From Saprospiraceae bacterium (GTDB taxonomy: Bacteria; Bacteroidota; Bacteroidia; Chitinophagales; Saprospiraceae), in contig JAIPBE010000002.1 of NCBI GenBank assembly GCA_021738725.1, positions 1 through 64,000 of the forward strand: 64,000 nucleotides of DNA, read 5' to 3'. How positions within the stretch are numbered: position 1 is the stretch's first letter; every line of letters starts with the position of its first letter. Position numbers and translations under genes: made by a program. Below are positions 26,591 to 35,500 of this stretch, piece by piece. The notes under the pieces are model-generated. The model was given only the letters and a program-made list of their open reading frames with translations. It made no database searches and had not been told where the DNA came from.

Positions 26591-27730
26591 ATGTATTCAT
26601 TCACCCCCGATCCCGACCAGAAAAAACTACGCCAGGAAATCCTGGAGGCAGTCGCTTCCCTCCCTGGAGTATACAACGGTGGTACTTCCGGCTTCGATCG
26701 GGAAAGATGGACACGTCTTGGCGCCGTCGGAATCCCCGGGTTGGCCATTCCTGAAGTATATGGTGGCAAAGGATGTAATGCCCTCTCCACCACCATTGCG
26801 TTGGAGGCACTTGGATATGCGCATCCGGATAACGGTTTCAATTTTTCTGTGGCCGCTCATTTGTTGGCTTGTGTGGTTCCGCTTTGGCTCTATGGCTCAG
26901 AAGAGTTGAAAACGCGATACCTGCCCGGACTGTGCAATGGTTCACTGATTGCTGCAAATGCCATGAGCGAGCCCTCTTCAGGGTCTGATGCTTTCAGTAT
27001 GAAAACTACCGCCCAGACGTCAGATGCAGGATACTCGATAACGGGATCAAAGACATTTGTCAGCAATGGTCCGATCGCCGATGTCGTATTACTTTATGCC
27101 GCGACTGATCCAACACAAGGATTCATGGGCGGGATCAGCGCGTTTTGGGTTGATAGACAATTTCATACCTATGCGCGTAGCGAGCCTCTTGAGAAGGCAG
27201 GTCTGCATCACAGCCAATTAGGCAGTCTCTTCTTTGAAGAGATGCACATTGAATCTAAATATATGGTTGGATCTGAAGGCAGAGGCGCACATCTGTTCAA
27301 CCGATCTATGGAATGGGAGCGAACCTGTCTGGGTGGACTACACATTGGCAACATGCATCGCTTGATAGATCGATGTGTCCGGCATCTGCGGGCAGGATTT
27401 CAACAAGGATGGTCACGAGAGGCCCATCAAATGGCCACTTATGACCTCGCCATCATCCAAACCCAACTGGAAGCGGTGCGATTGCAGGCATATGTAGCTG
27501 CCTGGAAGATCGATCTAGGAAAGCCGGCGGGCCGCGAATCTGCCATGGCCAAACTGGCTGTCAGTGACCTCTATCAACGAGCCACTTTACGTATAGCAAA
27601 CATTTACAACGAATGCGGTGTTCAGGATCTAGATGCAGATCAATCGGTCCTGGATGCACTCAGTAGCACCCTTTATTCCGGTACTTCCGAGATGCAGAAA
27701 ACGATCATTGCCCAGTCGATGGGTCTGTAA
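26591..27730 (+). CDS. Acyl-CoA dehydrogenase-like flavoenzyme, probable prolyl-carrier oxidase (PltE/RedW-like)
   Basis: A 379-aa protein of the acyl-CoA dehydrogenase fold: N-terminal helical domain, the AMSEPSSGSDAFSM flavin-binding strand (124-137), the beta-domain phrase KTFVSNGPIADVVLLY, and the C-terminal helical domain ending with YSGTSEMQKTIIAQ (typical of the flavin pocket). The catalytic base is expected in SMEWERT (Glu241 or Glu243). Next to a proline-type adenylation enzyme and a carrier, its predicted reaction is the four-electron oxidation of prolyl-carrier to pyrrole-2-carboxyl-carrier, as with PltE and RedW. An unrelated acyl-CoA dehydrogenase is less likely because no other fatty-acid genes are near. 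Confidence 0.82.
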   Translation: MYSFTPDPDQKKLRQEILEAVASLPGVYNGGTSGFDRERWTRLGAVGIPGLAIPEVYGGKGCNALSTTIALEALGYAHPDNGFNFSVAAHLLACVVPLWLYGSEELKTRYLPGLCNGSLIAANAMSEPSSGSDAFSMKTTAQTSDAGYSITGSKTFVSNGPIADVVLLYAATDPTQGFMGGISAFWVDRQFHTYARSEPLEKAGLHHSQLGSLFFEEMHIESKYMVGSEGRGAHLFNRSMEWERTCLGGLHIGNMHRLIDRCVRHLRAGFQQGWSREAHQMATYDLAIIQTQLEAVRLQAYVAAWKIDLGKPAGRESAMAKLAVSDLYQRATLRIANIYNECGVQDLDADQSVLDALSSTLYSGTSEMQKTIIAQSMGL

Positions 27731-27751
27731 CATATGAGTCAAATTTTCAAT

Positions 27752-27783
27752 TTGATCCTTATGGCACTACTATTGTTTATTTG
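27752..27783 (+). promoter_or_regulatory. Possible internal promoter before the halogenase
   Basis: In the 73-bp gap between the dehydrogenase and halogenase genes, TTG (27752-27754) is followed after 21 nt by TTTATTTG (27776-27783), one mismatch from TAnnTTTG. It could give separate expression of halogenase and methyltransferase. Confidence 0.32.
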
Positions 27784-27803
27784 CGAATTGAATAATTAAG
27801 CCC

Positions 27804-29153
27804 ATGAAAAAGGACGTCATTATCATCGGTGGGGGCCCCACAGGCAGCAGCTTAGCCATAAATCTGGCCAGAGAAGGCCTTGATGTTCAAATCCTGGAAA
27901 AAGCCAAATTTCCCAGGGAGCATGTCGGCGAATCCATGCTACCCTATTGCTACCATATCTTCGAGGAGTTGGGCGTATTGGACAAAATGAAGCAGAACTT
28001 TTCGCGAAAACCGGGGGTCACTTTTTCCAATCCGGATGGTAGTCAAGCCTCTCACTGGTGCTTTGACAAGGTGGTGGATGGGCCATCCAGCCTTTCTTTT
28101 CATGCCAGAAGATCCGAATTTGATCAGATGATGCTGGACCATGCCCGATCAGAAGGCGTTGACGCTCAGGAAGAAATGCAAGTCATGGATGTTGACCTCA
28201 ATGCGCCTGGTGGAGGTGTCCTGGTGAAAGCCTTGCATCAAGGAAATAAAGAGGTTGAGATTTCAGGGCGATTCCTCGTTGATGCAACAGGACAGGATTG
28301 TTTTCTGTCCCGAAAACTGGGCAACCAAAAGCGATTCGAAACCCTGAATATCCGATTGGCATTGAGCGCCCATTGGACGGACGTCAAATTGACGCCGTCA
28401 CTGGCCAATGGAAATATCACCATTGTACATATTGGAGGAGAGAAGTCCGGTTGGATTTGGCTGATCCCACTGAATGATGATCGCCTCAGTATCGGGCTTG
28501 CCATAAATATGGATTATGCTCAGGAACAGCGGAAGTCACTGATGAAAGAGCATGGGGTTCGTAATTGGCAGAAAGAACTCTACCTGCAAGAAATCAATAA
28601 CGCTCCTCTGGTTAAGGAAATTATTCAGAATGGATCTATGGCCTGGGAAGTGGTCAGTAATGGAGACTTCTCCTATTATGCAGAAGCCAAATTTGGTCCC
28701 AATCATGCGATTTTGGGTGATGCTGCGGCATTCCTGGACCCTATCTTCTCCAGTGGCATCTTTTTGGGCATGCATAGCTCAAAAACAATAGCCCCAGGGA
28801 TCGTCGCCATGCTACAAAAAGGAGACCCGTCTTTGATTGAATCCGGTTATAAAAGTCTTGAGGGAGGTTATCGTGTGATTGAAGAATTGATCTCTGCGTT
28901 TTACGATCCTGAAGCCATCAACTTCCCAGAGCTTTCAGTTTCTGACGGAATGGACTTCAACCAAATGGAATCAGCATATACCGTGTATCATATGCTTTTG
29001 GCTGGTGATTTCTTTAATGACAGCGAGCGATACTTGAAAGCGATCAGTGCCCTTCGGGATTCCTCCATGATCGAGAAATACAAGAATCTGAAAGGTCATG
29101 CAGATGAGGATTCCAAAAAACTTGTGTGTGCGATAAACCCCATTCTTGCTTGA
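27804..29153 (+). CDS. Flavin-dependent halogenase, PltA-like
   Basis: A 449-aa FAD protein with the dinucleotide motif IIGGGPTGSS (7-16), the halogenase-type KFPREHVGESMLP (35-47), the WxWxIP motif at 217-222 (WIWLIP), and GDAAAFLDPIFSSG (305-318). The last two are the segments shared with pyrrole halogenases such as PltA. Lys69, in NFSRKPG, is the likely catalytic lysine that carries the chloramine or guides hypohalous acid. These enzymes chlorinate or brominate electron-rich rings on a carrier protein, using FADH2 from a separate reductase; no reductase gene is in the cluster. The C-terminal part is typical of the phenol/pyrrole group rather than tryptophan halogenases. The stop overlaps the methyltransferase start by one base. 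Confidence 0.85.
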   Translation: MKKDVIIIGGGPTGSSLAINLAREGLDVQILEKAKFPREHVGESMLPYCYHIFEELGVLDKMKQNFSRKPGVTFSNPDGSQASHWCFDKVVDGPSSLSFHARRSEFDQMMLDHARSEGVDAQEEMQVMDVDLNAPGGGVLVKALHQGNKEVEISGRFLVDATGQDCFLSRKLGNQKRFETLNIRLALSAHWTDVKLTPSLANGNITIVHIGGEKSGWIWLIPLNDDRLSIGLAINMDYAQEQRKSLMKEHGVRNWQKELYLQEINNAPLVKEIIQNGSMAWEVVSNGDFSYYAEAKFGPNHAILGDAAAFLDPIFSSGIFLGMHSSKTIAPGIVAMLQKGDPSLIESGYKSLEGGYRVIEELISAFYDPEAINFPELSVSDGMDFNQMESAYTVYHMLLAGDFFNDSERYLKAISALRDSSMIEKYKNLKGHADEDSKKLVCAINPILA

Positions 29154-29884
29154 TGGACAACGTAAACTATGGTGAATATTGGGATAGGTTCTATCACGCA
29201 ACTTATCAACAACAACCTGGAGGCAAAGCACTCTGGGATGTACCCGTACATCGTTCGGCAGCGCTTGATCTCGTAGAGATGGATCACACGCTGCCGAAGG
29301 AACTACCTCTTCTGGATGTCGGATGTGGCACTGGGGAGATCGCCTCTTTCTTTACAAAGCACTTTCCGAAGGTCATCGGCGTGGATGTTGCCCAGGGAGC
29401 AATTGATATTGCTATAGAAAGGCAGACAGACGCACATATAGACTTCAAGATCCTCGACATCACAGATGCCACTTCTTGTCTGGCACTATCTGAACAGTAT
29501 GGCCCACTGAACATTTACATCCGTGGGGTCATGCATCAGGTTGAAGAGAACCATCTTCCTCAATATGTCAACAATCTGGAGACACTTCTCGGTGGGAAAG
29601 GTGTGCTGTATATGATCGAAGTGGCCTCCGGCATTCGGGACCATTTCCTGCACCACTCCGAAGGATATCATAAGCTGCCAGCTGCAGTTCAGAAGATCTT
29701 CATCAGCAATCTACCTCCGCGGGGCGTTACTGTAGAAGGCATTGCCACACACTTTCCACCCAATAGATTCGAAATTCTGAAATCGAATCCCGAAAAACTC
29801 TTTACGAATTTGCAATCCCCGGATGGCATGGAGATCTACATTCCTGCGGTCCAGGCCATTATAAAGGCTAAAAAGTTCTCTTAG
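29153..29884 (+). CDS. Class I SAM-dependent methyltransferase of the halopyrrole-type cluster
   Basis: A 243-aa Rossmann methyltransferase with motif I LLDVGCGTGE (about 45-54), the acidic strand VIGVDVAQGA, and motif II-like DFKILDITDA. The start at 29153 is chosen because its ATG overlaps the halogenase TGA (TGATG), implying translational coupling; a longer start at 29126 would lie within the halogenase. The substrate is unknown. In context it may methylate the pyrrole carboxylate (releasing an ester), the ring nitrogen, or a hydroxyl. It closes the cluster; a lipoprotein with its own promoter-like element follows after 37 bp. Confidence 0.8.
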   Translation: MDNVNYGEYWDRFYHATYQQQPGGKALWDVPVHRSAALDLVEMDHTLPKELPLLDVGCGTGEIASFFTKHFPKVIGVDVAQGAIDIAIERQTDAHIDFKILDITDATSCLALSEQYGPLNIYIRGVMHQVEENHLPQYVNNLETLLGGKGVLYMIEVASGIRDHFLHHSEGYHKLPAAVQKIFISNLPPRGVTVEGIATHFPPNRFEILKSNPEKLFTNLQSPDGMEIYIPAVQAIIKAKKFS

Positions 29885-29892
29885 ATATACAG

Positions 29893-29900
29893 TATCTTTA
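29893..29900 (+). promoter_or_regulatory. Possible -7 promoter element of the small lipoprotein
   Basis: TATCTTTA differs from TAnnTTTG in the last base and lies 21 bp before the ATG at 29922. No convincing -33 TTG. Confidence 0.3.
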
Positions 29901-29921
29901 CACCCTTAAATCAAAACACTC

Positions 29922-30296
29922 ATGAAAAGGTCCCTATTTTATTTCGCCTTTATGGTGATCGCCCTTGTTTTTGTCGCTTGTTCCGACTCTGCCCCTGCGA
30001 CTGAAGGCTCAGAAGCAGAAGCTCCTGCAGCAGAAGCACCTGCTGCCGCTGAACGCAATGTCAATCAAGACAATCCAGCAGAGCGTATGCTGAGCAAATA
30101 CCAATCAATGGGTCTTGAGCTCACGGAAGAGCAGGCCGCTAGTGTCCGCACAATCGCTGGTCAATATGACTTCTCAGCAACAACTGATAAGAGTGCCCGC
30201 CAGGACATGCGCACCAAAATGCAAAAGGAGATTATGGACAATGTCCTGACGCCTGAGCAAAAGGCAACTTTTGAAGCAAGTCGCAAGAAGCGATAG
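29922..30296 (+). CDS. Small lipoprotein with an LTEEQ/VLTPEQ helical unit
   Basis: A 124-aa exported lipoprotein. A signal peptide ends in the lipobox FVAC (Cys20). A low-complexity Ala/Glu/Pro stretch follows (25-45), then a helical domain (55-120). The domain opens with SMGLELTEEQ and closes with EIMDNVLTPEQ; paired LTxxQ motifs recall Spy/CpxP-like periplasmic chaperones, although spacing and sequence are not typical. The same 50-residue unit occurs twice inside the GT-C-like protein encoded at 32571-35978. It lies between the halopyrrole-type cluster and the glycan operon, with a terminator about 80 bp downstream, and has no recognised function. Confidence 0.7.
   Translation: MKRSLFYFAFMVIALVFVACSDSAPATEGSEAEAPAAEAPAAAERNVNQDNPAERMLSKYQSMGLELTEEQAASVRTIAGQYDFSATTDKSARQDMRTKMQKEIMDNVLTPEQKATFEASRKKR
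30108..30260 (+). repeat. VLTPEQ unit, copy C (in the lipoprotein)
   Basis: Residues 63-113 of the lipoprotein, a 51-residue segment beginning MGLELTEEQ and ending NVLTPEQ. It lines up with two 50-residue segments of the membrane protein encoded on the other strand at 34215-34364 and 33960-34109. Confidence 0.55.
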
Positions 30297-30376
30297 TCTA
30301 CCGAATTACCCATTCTTGTCCGAACTCCATCGCCAGGCTTTTTCCGGATGGCGGGACAGGTGAACAGGTGCTTACG

Positions 30377-30419
30377 AAAGCCCCTGACAGATCATTGATG
30401 TGTCAGGGGCTTTTCCTTT
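30377..30419 (+). terminator. Intrinsic terminator, shared with the end of a convergent gene
   Basis: A perfect 13-bp stem (30377-30389 with 30401-30413) with an 11-nt loop, followed on the plus strand by TTTTCCTTT-like bases. It ends the plus-strand transcript of the lipoprotein. Its right arm also spells the last codons (Lys-Pro-Leu-Thr-His-Gln) of the opposite-strand GT4 gene, whose stop is in the loop. Confidence 0.75.
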
Positions 30420-31513
30420 CTGAGGGATAACAGCTCCAATAAAAGTGCCTGATACTGTCGAACAGACTCGGATAATGGAAACTCTCTGATCGGTTTCTCC
30501 TCCCATTGGTTGTTCCAGGCCTGTTGGAGAGCCTGACTGACACCATCAATGGTCAATGAATCGATCCCGACCATCTTTCCACCCACCACTTCCTTCAACG
30601 CCGTTCGCTCAGAAGAAATGATCGGCACTCCCAAGCCGACTGCTTCCGCCGCGACAAAACAAAATCCCTCGCTGTAAGACGGAACCACAATACAGGTGGA
30701 TGTAGCCACCTCATTGTACAGGTCCTGCTGGGGCAGATCGTGATAGAGCATGACTCGGTCTTTTGAAGGCCACCTGTTCACCTGGCCCATCACCCATCTG
30801 TAGAGGGCCTCAGGTACTTGGGGAATGATCAGTTTGAACTGCGCCTCCGGATGATCCTCCAGGAATCGGGCCATAGCCGGCAGGAGGAGGTCCAGTCCCT
30901 TTGAAGTACCCAAACGACCAAAATAGGTGACTGTAAATTCGGATGGAGGCTGGTGTTTGTATCCTAGAAACTTATGATAATCCAGGCCGTTATAGATCAT
31001 GGAGATCCTGGTCGAGCTGATACCACTATGCCGGAGGGCCTGCGCAGTTGCGTTGGACACTGCGATAAACCGATCAAACGGCAATCGCAATAACAATTGT
31101 TCCCACATCCAGTATGCCCCTTTCAACCAAAGTGGGGTTTGGGGAAGTCGCCACCACAATCCGGCCCATACTTCATGGAAGGTCACAACGACTGGCTTCC
31201 TTCGAAATTTAGCCGCAAAAAATGCAGGAAAGGCCGCATTATATGAGGTCGTCTGCACCAGATCAGCTTTCCCAGCCTCTTCCAATACCTTGGGAAAACT
31301 GAGAAATGAAAAGAGGTACCGATTTCGGCAATCTACCCGAATGACCTTGACCCCATCAATCATTTCTGTCGAAGGCAGGTCTGGACGAAATCTTGTCGTG
31401 ACAACCGTCACCTGGTGTTCCTTTTCGATCAAGGCCCGGGACAACTCCCAAAACAAATGTTCCGCTCCTCCGATATAGGGATAGAAATGCTCCAGTACAA
31501 AAAGAATCCTCAC
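30392..31513 (-). CDS. Family 4-type glycosyltransferase
   Basis: A 373-aa GT-B glycosyltransferase. It starts ILFVLEHFYPYIGGAEHLFWELSRAL (acceptor-side glycine loop), and has TYFGRLGTSKGLDLLLPAM in the donor domain and PSYSEGFCFVAAEAVGLGVPII, which is the EX7E-type catalytic segment. Such enzymes transfer an activated sugar to a glycan acceptor on the cytoplasmic side. The start overlaps the stop of the DUF2304 gene by 4 bp. It is the last gene of the glycan operon, and the final residues are encoded by one arm of the terminator hairpin at 30377-30413. Confidence 0.87.
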   Translation of the reverse strand: MRILFVLEHFYPYIGGAEHLFWELSRALIEKEHQVTVVTTRFRPDLPSTEMIDGVKVIRVDCRNRYLFSFLSFPKVLEEAGKADLVQTTSYNAAFPAFFAAKFRRKPVVVTFHEVWAGLWWRLPQTPLWLKGAYWMWEQLLLRLPFDRFIAVSNATAQALRHSGISSTRISMIYNGLDYHKFLGYKHQPPSEFTVTYFGRLGTSKGLDLLLPAMARFLEDHPEAQFKLIIPQVPEALYRWVMGQVNRWPSKDRVMLYHDLPQQDLYNEVATSTCIVVPSYSEGFCFVAAEAVGLGVPIISSERTALKEVVGGKMVGIDSLTIDGVSQALQQAWNNQWEEKPIREFPLSESVRQYQALLLELLSLRKEKPLTHQ

Positions 31514-31860
31514 TGCCCCTTCTGCTTTTCTTCTTCATCAAGAGCAAGTCTTCTGGTCAAGGCGGTCAAGGCAGATTGCTGCTGTTTGAACAAAAGGAAG
31601 AGCTTGTATTGAAAGAAAAATATCAGTCCCAGACAAAAGAAAATAACCGCATTGATATTGCTTTTGATCCCGAAAACTTCGGCAATCGTCTGGGAAATAA
31701 GATCTGGGAAAAAGGCAAAAAAGATAACAGCGACCCAAAAGAATACGCCCACCATCGCTTCCTGCCAACCGGACTTACCGGCCCAGAAACGCTGCAATAA
31801 ACTGCTGATAAAAACAATGGAAACAAGCGGTACAATGATTTGATATAGTTCCAGCTGCAT
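31510..31860 (-). CDS. DUF2304 membrane protein
   Basis: A 116-aa protein with three membrane helices (about 5-24, 36-56 and 68-90) and a charged C-terminal tail (KQQQSALTALTRRLALDEEE). The size, the topology and the position right after a family 2 glycosyltransferase gene fit DUF2304, a family that regularly accompanies polyprenyl-phosphate sugar transferases; the biochemical role is unknown. It lies 7 bp after the GT2 gene and overlaps the next GT4 gene by 4 bp. Confidence 0.8.
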   Translation of the reverse strand: MQLELYQIIVPLVSIVFISSLLQRFWAGKSGWQEAMVGVFFWVAVIFFAFFPDLISQTIAEVFGIKSNINAVIFFCLGLIFFFQYKLFLLFKQQQSALTALTRRLALDEEEKQKGQ

Positions 31861-31867
31861 GATGGTA

Positions 31868-32560
31868 TTATTTGGGATGTGAGACTAATTTCCAGAGGAT
31901 GTTCATGGCCGTGTTGATACCCATATACAAGTCCTGTCCTTTGCTCATAGAATATGCCGTGTAAACAACGCGAATGGGCACTTCGGCGATCTTCAACCCT
32001 TTTTTCTCACCCAGGATGATCATCTCGCTGCAATAGCCAAAGCCGTCTATATGCAAATCAATTGTCTCGATGGCAGTCCGGTTAAGCATCCGAAATCCAG
32101 ACTGGGTATCCGAATACCAGCGAATACAAAACCAGTTGGTGAAGACATTCGACAACTTGTTGTATATCACCCGGATAGCCGGAATATCCTTATTTGGTCT
32201 CATAAAGCGACTTCCAATCACAATATCCGCTTTCTCCTCTTCCATGGCATCACTCAAGCCACGAATATCTTCAGGATAGTGTTGCCCATCTGCATCGATC
32301 TGCACGATAAAGGCGATCTGATGCTTTCTTGCATATGCAATGCCCGTTTGAGCACCTGCACCAGCTCCGCGATTGACGAGATGAGAAACCACGATGGCCC
32401 CGGCCTTTCTCGCCTCTTCACATGTTTGATCGGCAGAGCCATCGTTGATTACGAGGACATACGGATAGCCTTCATCCCTGACGCGACGTACCACATCAGC
32501 AATGACCGTACCTTCATTATAGGCCGGAATCACAACCAGTATGTCTTTAGGCTCGATCAT
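31868..32560 (-). CDS. Family 2 glycosyltransferase (polyprenyl-phosphate mannosyl/glucosyltransferase type)
   Basis: A 230-aa soluble GT-A enzyme: LVVIPAYNEGTVI (9-21), VINDGSADQTCEEA, and the metal-binding QIDADGQHYPEDI around residue 90. It lacks membrane helices. The dolichyl-phosphate mannose synthase-like group makes lipid-linked single sugars, which GT-C enzymes then use as donors outside the membrane. This fits the GT-C-like gene 10 bp upstream and the DUF2304 gene 7 bp downstream. Confidence 0.88.
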   Translation of the reverse strand: MIEPKDILVVIPAYNEGTVIADVVRRVRDEGYPYVLVINDGSADQTCEEARKAGAIVVSHLVNRGAGAGAQTGIAYARKHQIAFIVQIDADGQHYPEDIRGLSDAMEEEKADIVIGSRFMRPNKDIPAIRVIYNKLSNVFTNWFCIRWYSDTQSGFRMLNRTAIETIDLHIDGFGYCSEMIILGEKKGLKIAEVPIRVVYTAYSMSKGQDLYMGINTAMNILWKLVSHPK

Positions 32561-32570
32561 TCAGGTTTAC

Positions 32571-35500
32571 TCAATTCTCCATTTTCGTGGCTAATTCAAA
32601 TAGGATAAACGTTCCAGGAACAGTTGTTTTACCCCCCAACCCTGGTTTGCCGGGCCATACTTTGTCACCTACTTTTGTAGTCGGCACAGCCGGATCTTCA
32701 ATGAAGTTATCTGTATAGATTGGCGTAGCCAGGGGCGAGTCAAAGAGAAGCATCAATACCTCATCTGCCTTTTTCGCCAACGTCTGCTCCGGTGTCAAAT
32801 CTGTTCCTGCCAGGTTGACGTTGTACAACACATATTTGAACCCGTTGTCTATGAGCTTTCGAATAAAATCATTTTTATCCGTCATTTTTTTACTGAGCTC
32901 CATATAGATCCCTAACTGATTGTCCTCCAGAACACGTTTGTCATTCTGAAGAATATGGTAGTTGAGGTGGGTACCGATCCGATAGATCTTGGTGGACGGA
33001 TCTTCATTCATCTTTTGGATCGCCTCCGCCATGTACGGTCGGAATAATCCGAGACTCTTTTCAGCTGTCATGTTTGAAGATGCATACTGCAGGAAGGGCG
33101 ACTGGAATATGAGCCTAGCCCCATCCTGATTTTGCGTCGCACTGACCAGAAAGAGGGACAGGCAAAGCACCATCGATGTGCCAACCGCGATGCGCCACCA
33201 TTTCGTCAATAGAGCCTTGGGCAACTCGGGATACCATTCATGCAGGTGATCTGTCAGCCAGATGATCAGGAGGAAGCCCATCATAAACAGAATGAATCCA
33301 TACCAGATGATGGTATTACTGAAGAAAAACCACAACCCTCCGAAGGCCAGAGTGATCACAAAGAAGTTACCGAACGCTTCTGGGAGACGGGCAATTTTTT
33401 CCCTCATCAACCAGGCTGCCAGGCCGAATAGGACCAGGATGATGATATAGGTTTGGAGAAAACTCCAGTCGGCCATCCACTGATACAGGGCATTGAGGCT
33501 ATTGCCGAGACTGACGAGCATCGTTTGTAACGGTATAAAGATCATTCCCGGCAATGCCGCCAAACCACTTAAGGGTTCTCCCATCTGACGGAGAATGCTA
33601 TCATGCAATAACGCAGGATCCAACCGGGTGTCCAGGGGATACAATGACAAGACAGAGATTAACCACAAACCCAGGAATCCCAGAGCGACGATGACATTGC
33701 GATACCAGGTTCGTCCAAAGAACAAAAATGGTAAGAGCAGAAGAAACAGAAAGGAAATATCCAGGTATCGAGAGAACGGAATATTCATATTCATCGTCAT
33801 ATCATACGGAACAGAAAAGTAGAGAGGGGCGCCGGCTTCAAAGCCGAGGTACCGCCGGATCTCCTCCCGCTTCGTGCCCCCGAAAAAGGAGGCTTTCACC
33901 GGATGTTTCCCGAGCGCCTGTGCCAATGCACCCTGCTTTTTACCCGTGGCCGCTTCATATTGCTCACTGGTCAGAACCGTATTGAAGATATCCTGTCGCA
34001 ATGTGGCCAATCGTTTTCGACGCTCCATCTGATCTTCGACCATGACATCATTCCCCCGCAGCAATGAAACCACCTTGTTTTTTTGTTCAGAATCCAATGA
34101 AATACCTCTTCGCTTGAGGCTTTCAATAATCAATTCACAACCCATGGAGATGTCTTCCTCCATAGCGTCGTAATCCAATCCAAACTGATTGATGGACGAT
34201 TCGGAGATCTGCCTTTGTTCTGGTGTCAGCACATTCTGAATGATCTGATCTCGAGCCAGTTGTGATTGTGCTTCCACACTGGAAGAATCTGTTTTACCAG
34301 TGATGGTTTGGGTGAGAATTTGATCTGAAATTTGTCGTTGCTGCGCGTTCAGCTGCACGCCCATATTTTCCAGAGAGCTGTACAGCACACGCTTTTGGAA
34401 TTCCACCATCGATTCCTCACCCTTATCATCTAGATTCGCATCCAGGAGAGCGGTGGGGTTACGGCCAACCAGCAGGTTGTTGACACTGACGGTTTGATGT
34501 TCTGAAACGTTCTTGACCATCCAGGGTGAAAACGACAAAAGAGCAGCCAGAGCGAACCCGCCAATGGCCATTCCGATTGGAGCCAAACCCTTTGGACTGC
34601 GGATCGCCGCCCAGACCAGAAGTGGCAGTCCCAGCCCGAACCCGATCATCGCGAAGATGGTAGGGGGAGTATCGCCGAGTTCCATATAGCCAAACTGGTC
34701 GATGCCAACGAGAAATAATCCACCCAGGGCGGTGAAGAATAATCCCGCCGCTCCGCGCCATCCCCATTGCCAACGAAACAACATGGCCATTAAACCGATC
34801 ATGAACATGACGGCAGTATACTTGATCCCGAAGGCATATCCGCTCAACCATCCGGCGAGGATCCAGGGTAACCATTGAGGAGATGCTCCCTTCTGATTTG
34901 AACCAGACGCATCCTCTGGCGCACCAGCCGGCTGCCGCATATCCAGCAGCAAGAGAATGGCCGTCAGCAGGATAAACAAAAAACCTAGGTCGACTTTGGC
35001 ATCATGAGCCGCGTGAAACGAAAACGCCGGATTGACATAAAACAATGCCACGGCCAACCAGGAGCTTTGCTTGTTCAGGACGGTGCGCGCCAGACGGTAA
35101 AAGGCGAATACACAGAGAAGCATGGCACTGTGAGACAACATGATGGAGACAGATACCGACTGAAACATCAACTCACCAAGACTGGTCCATAATGGCCAGC
35201 CATCGGCTTGCCCGCCGGCTATCAATCCTCCATATTGAGCGATCAAATGAGACCGGTTCATGTACAGACTGACAGCATCAAACCCGATCGGAAAGGCTTT
35301 CAAAGCCGTGACTTGGTTGAAGGCTACCGCGATCAACAACATCATGATCGGGATGATCCCCCACCCGGAGGTCACTCCTTTTTTGATGGGCGCCCAAAAG
35401 AACTGTTTTAACACGTCCATCACCATGCGGTAACGTAAGGCTACTGGTAAGAGCGTGAGCCCCCATAACACCCATGTATTCAGGCCACCCAACATACCCA

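Noticed and set aside
27804-29153. Annotating the FAD protein as geranylgeranyl reductase or tryptophan halogenase
   Set aside because: The pocket and WxWxIP motifs, length and gene partners fit carrier-dependent pyrrole/phenol halogenases better.
22547-29884. Treating the carrier and adenylation genes as part of a large non-ribosomal peptide synthetase
   Set aside because: No condensation, thioesterase or further carrier domain is present on either side; the set is complete as a small pyrrole-type pathway.
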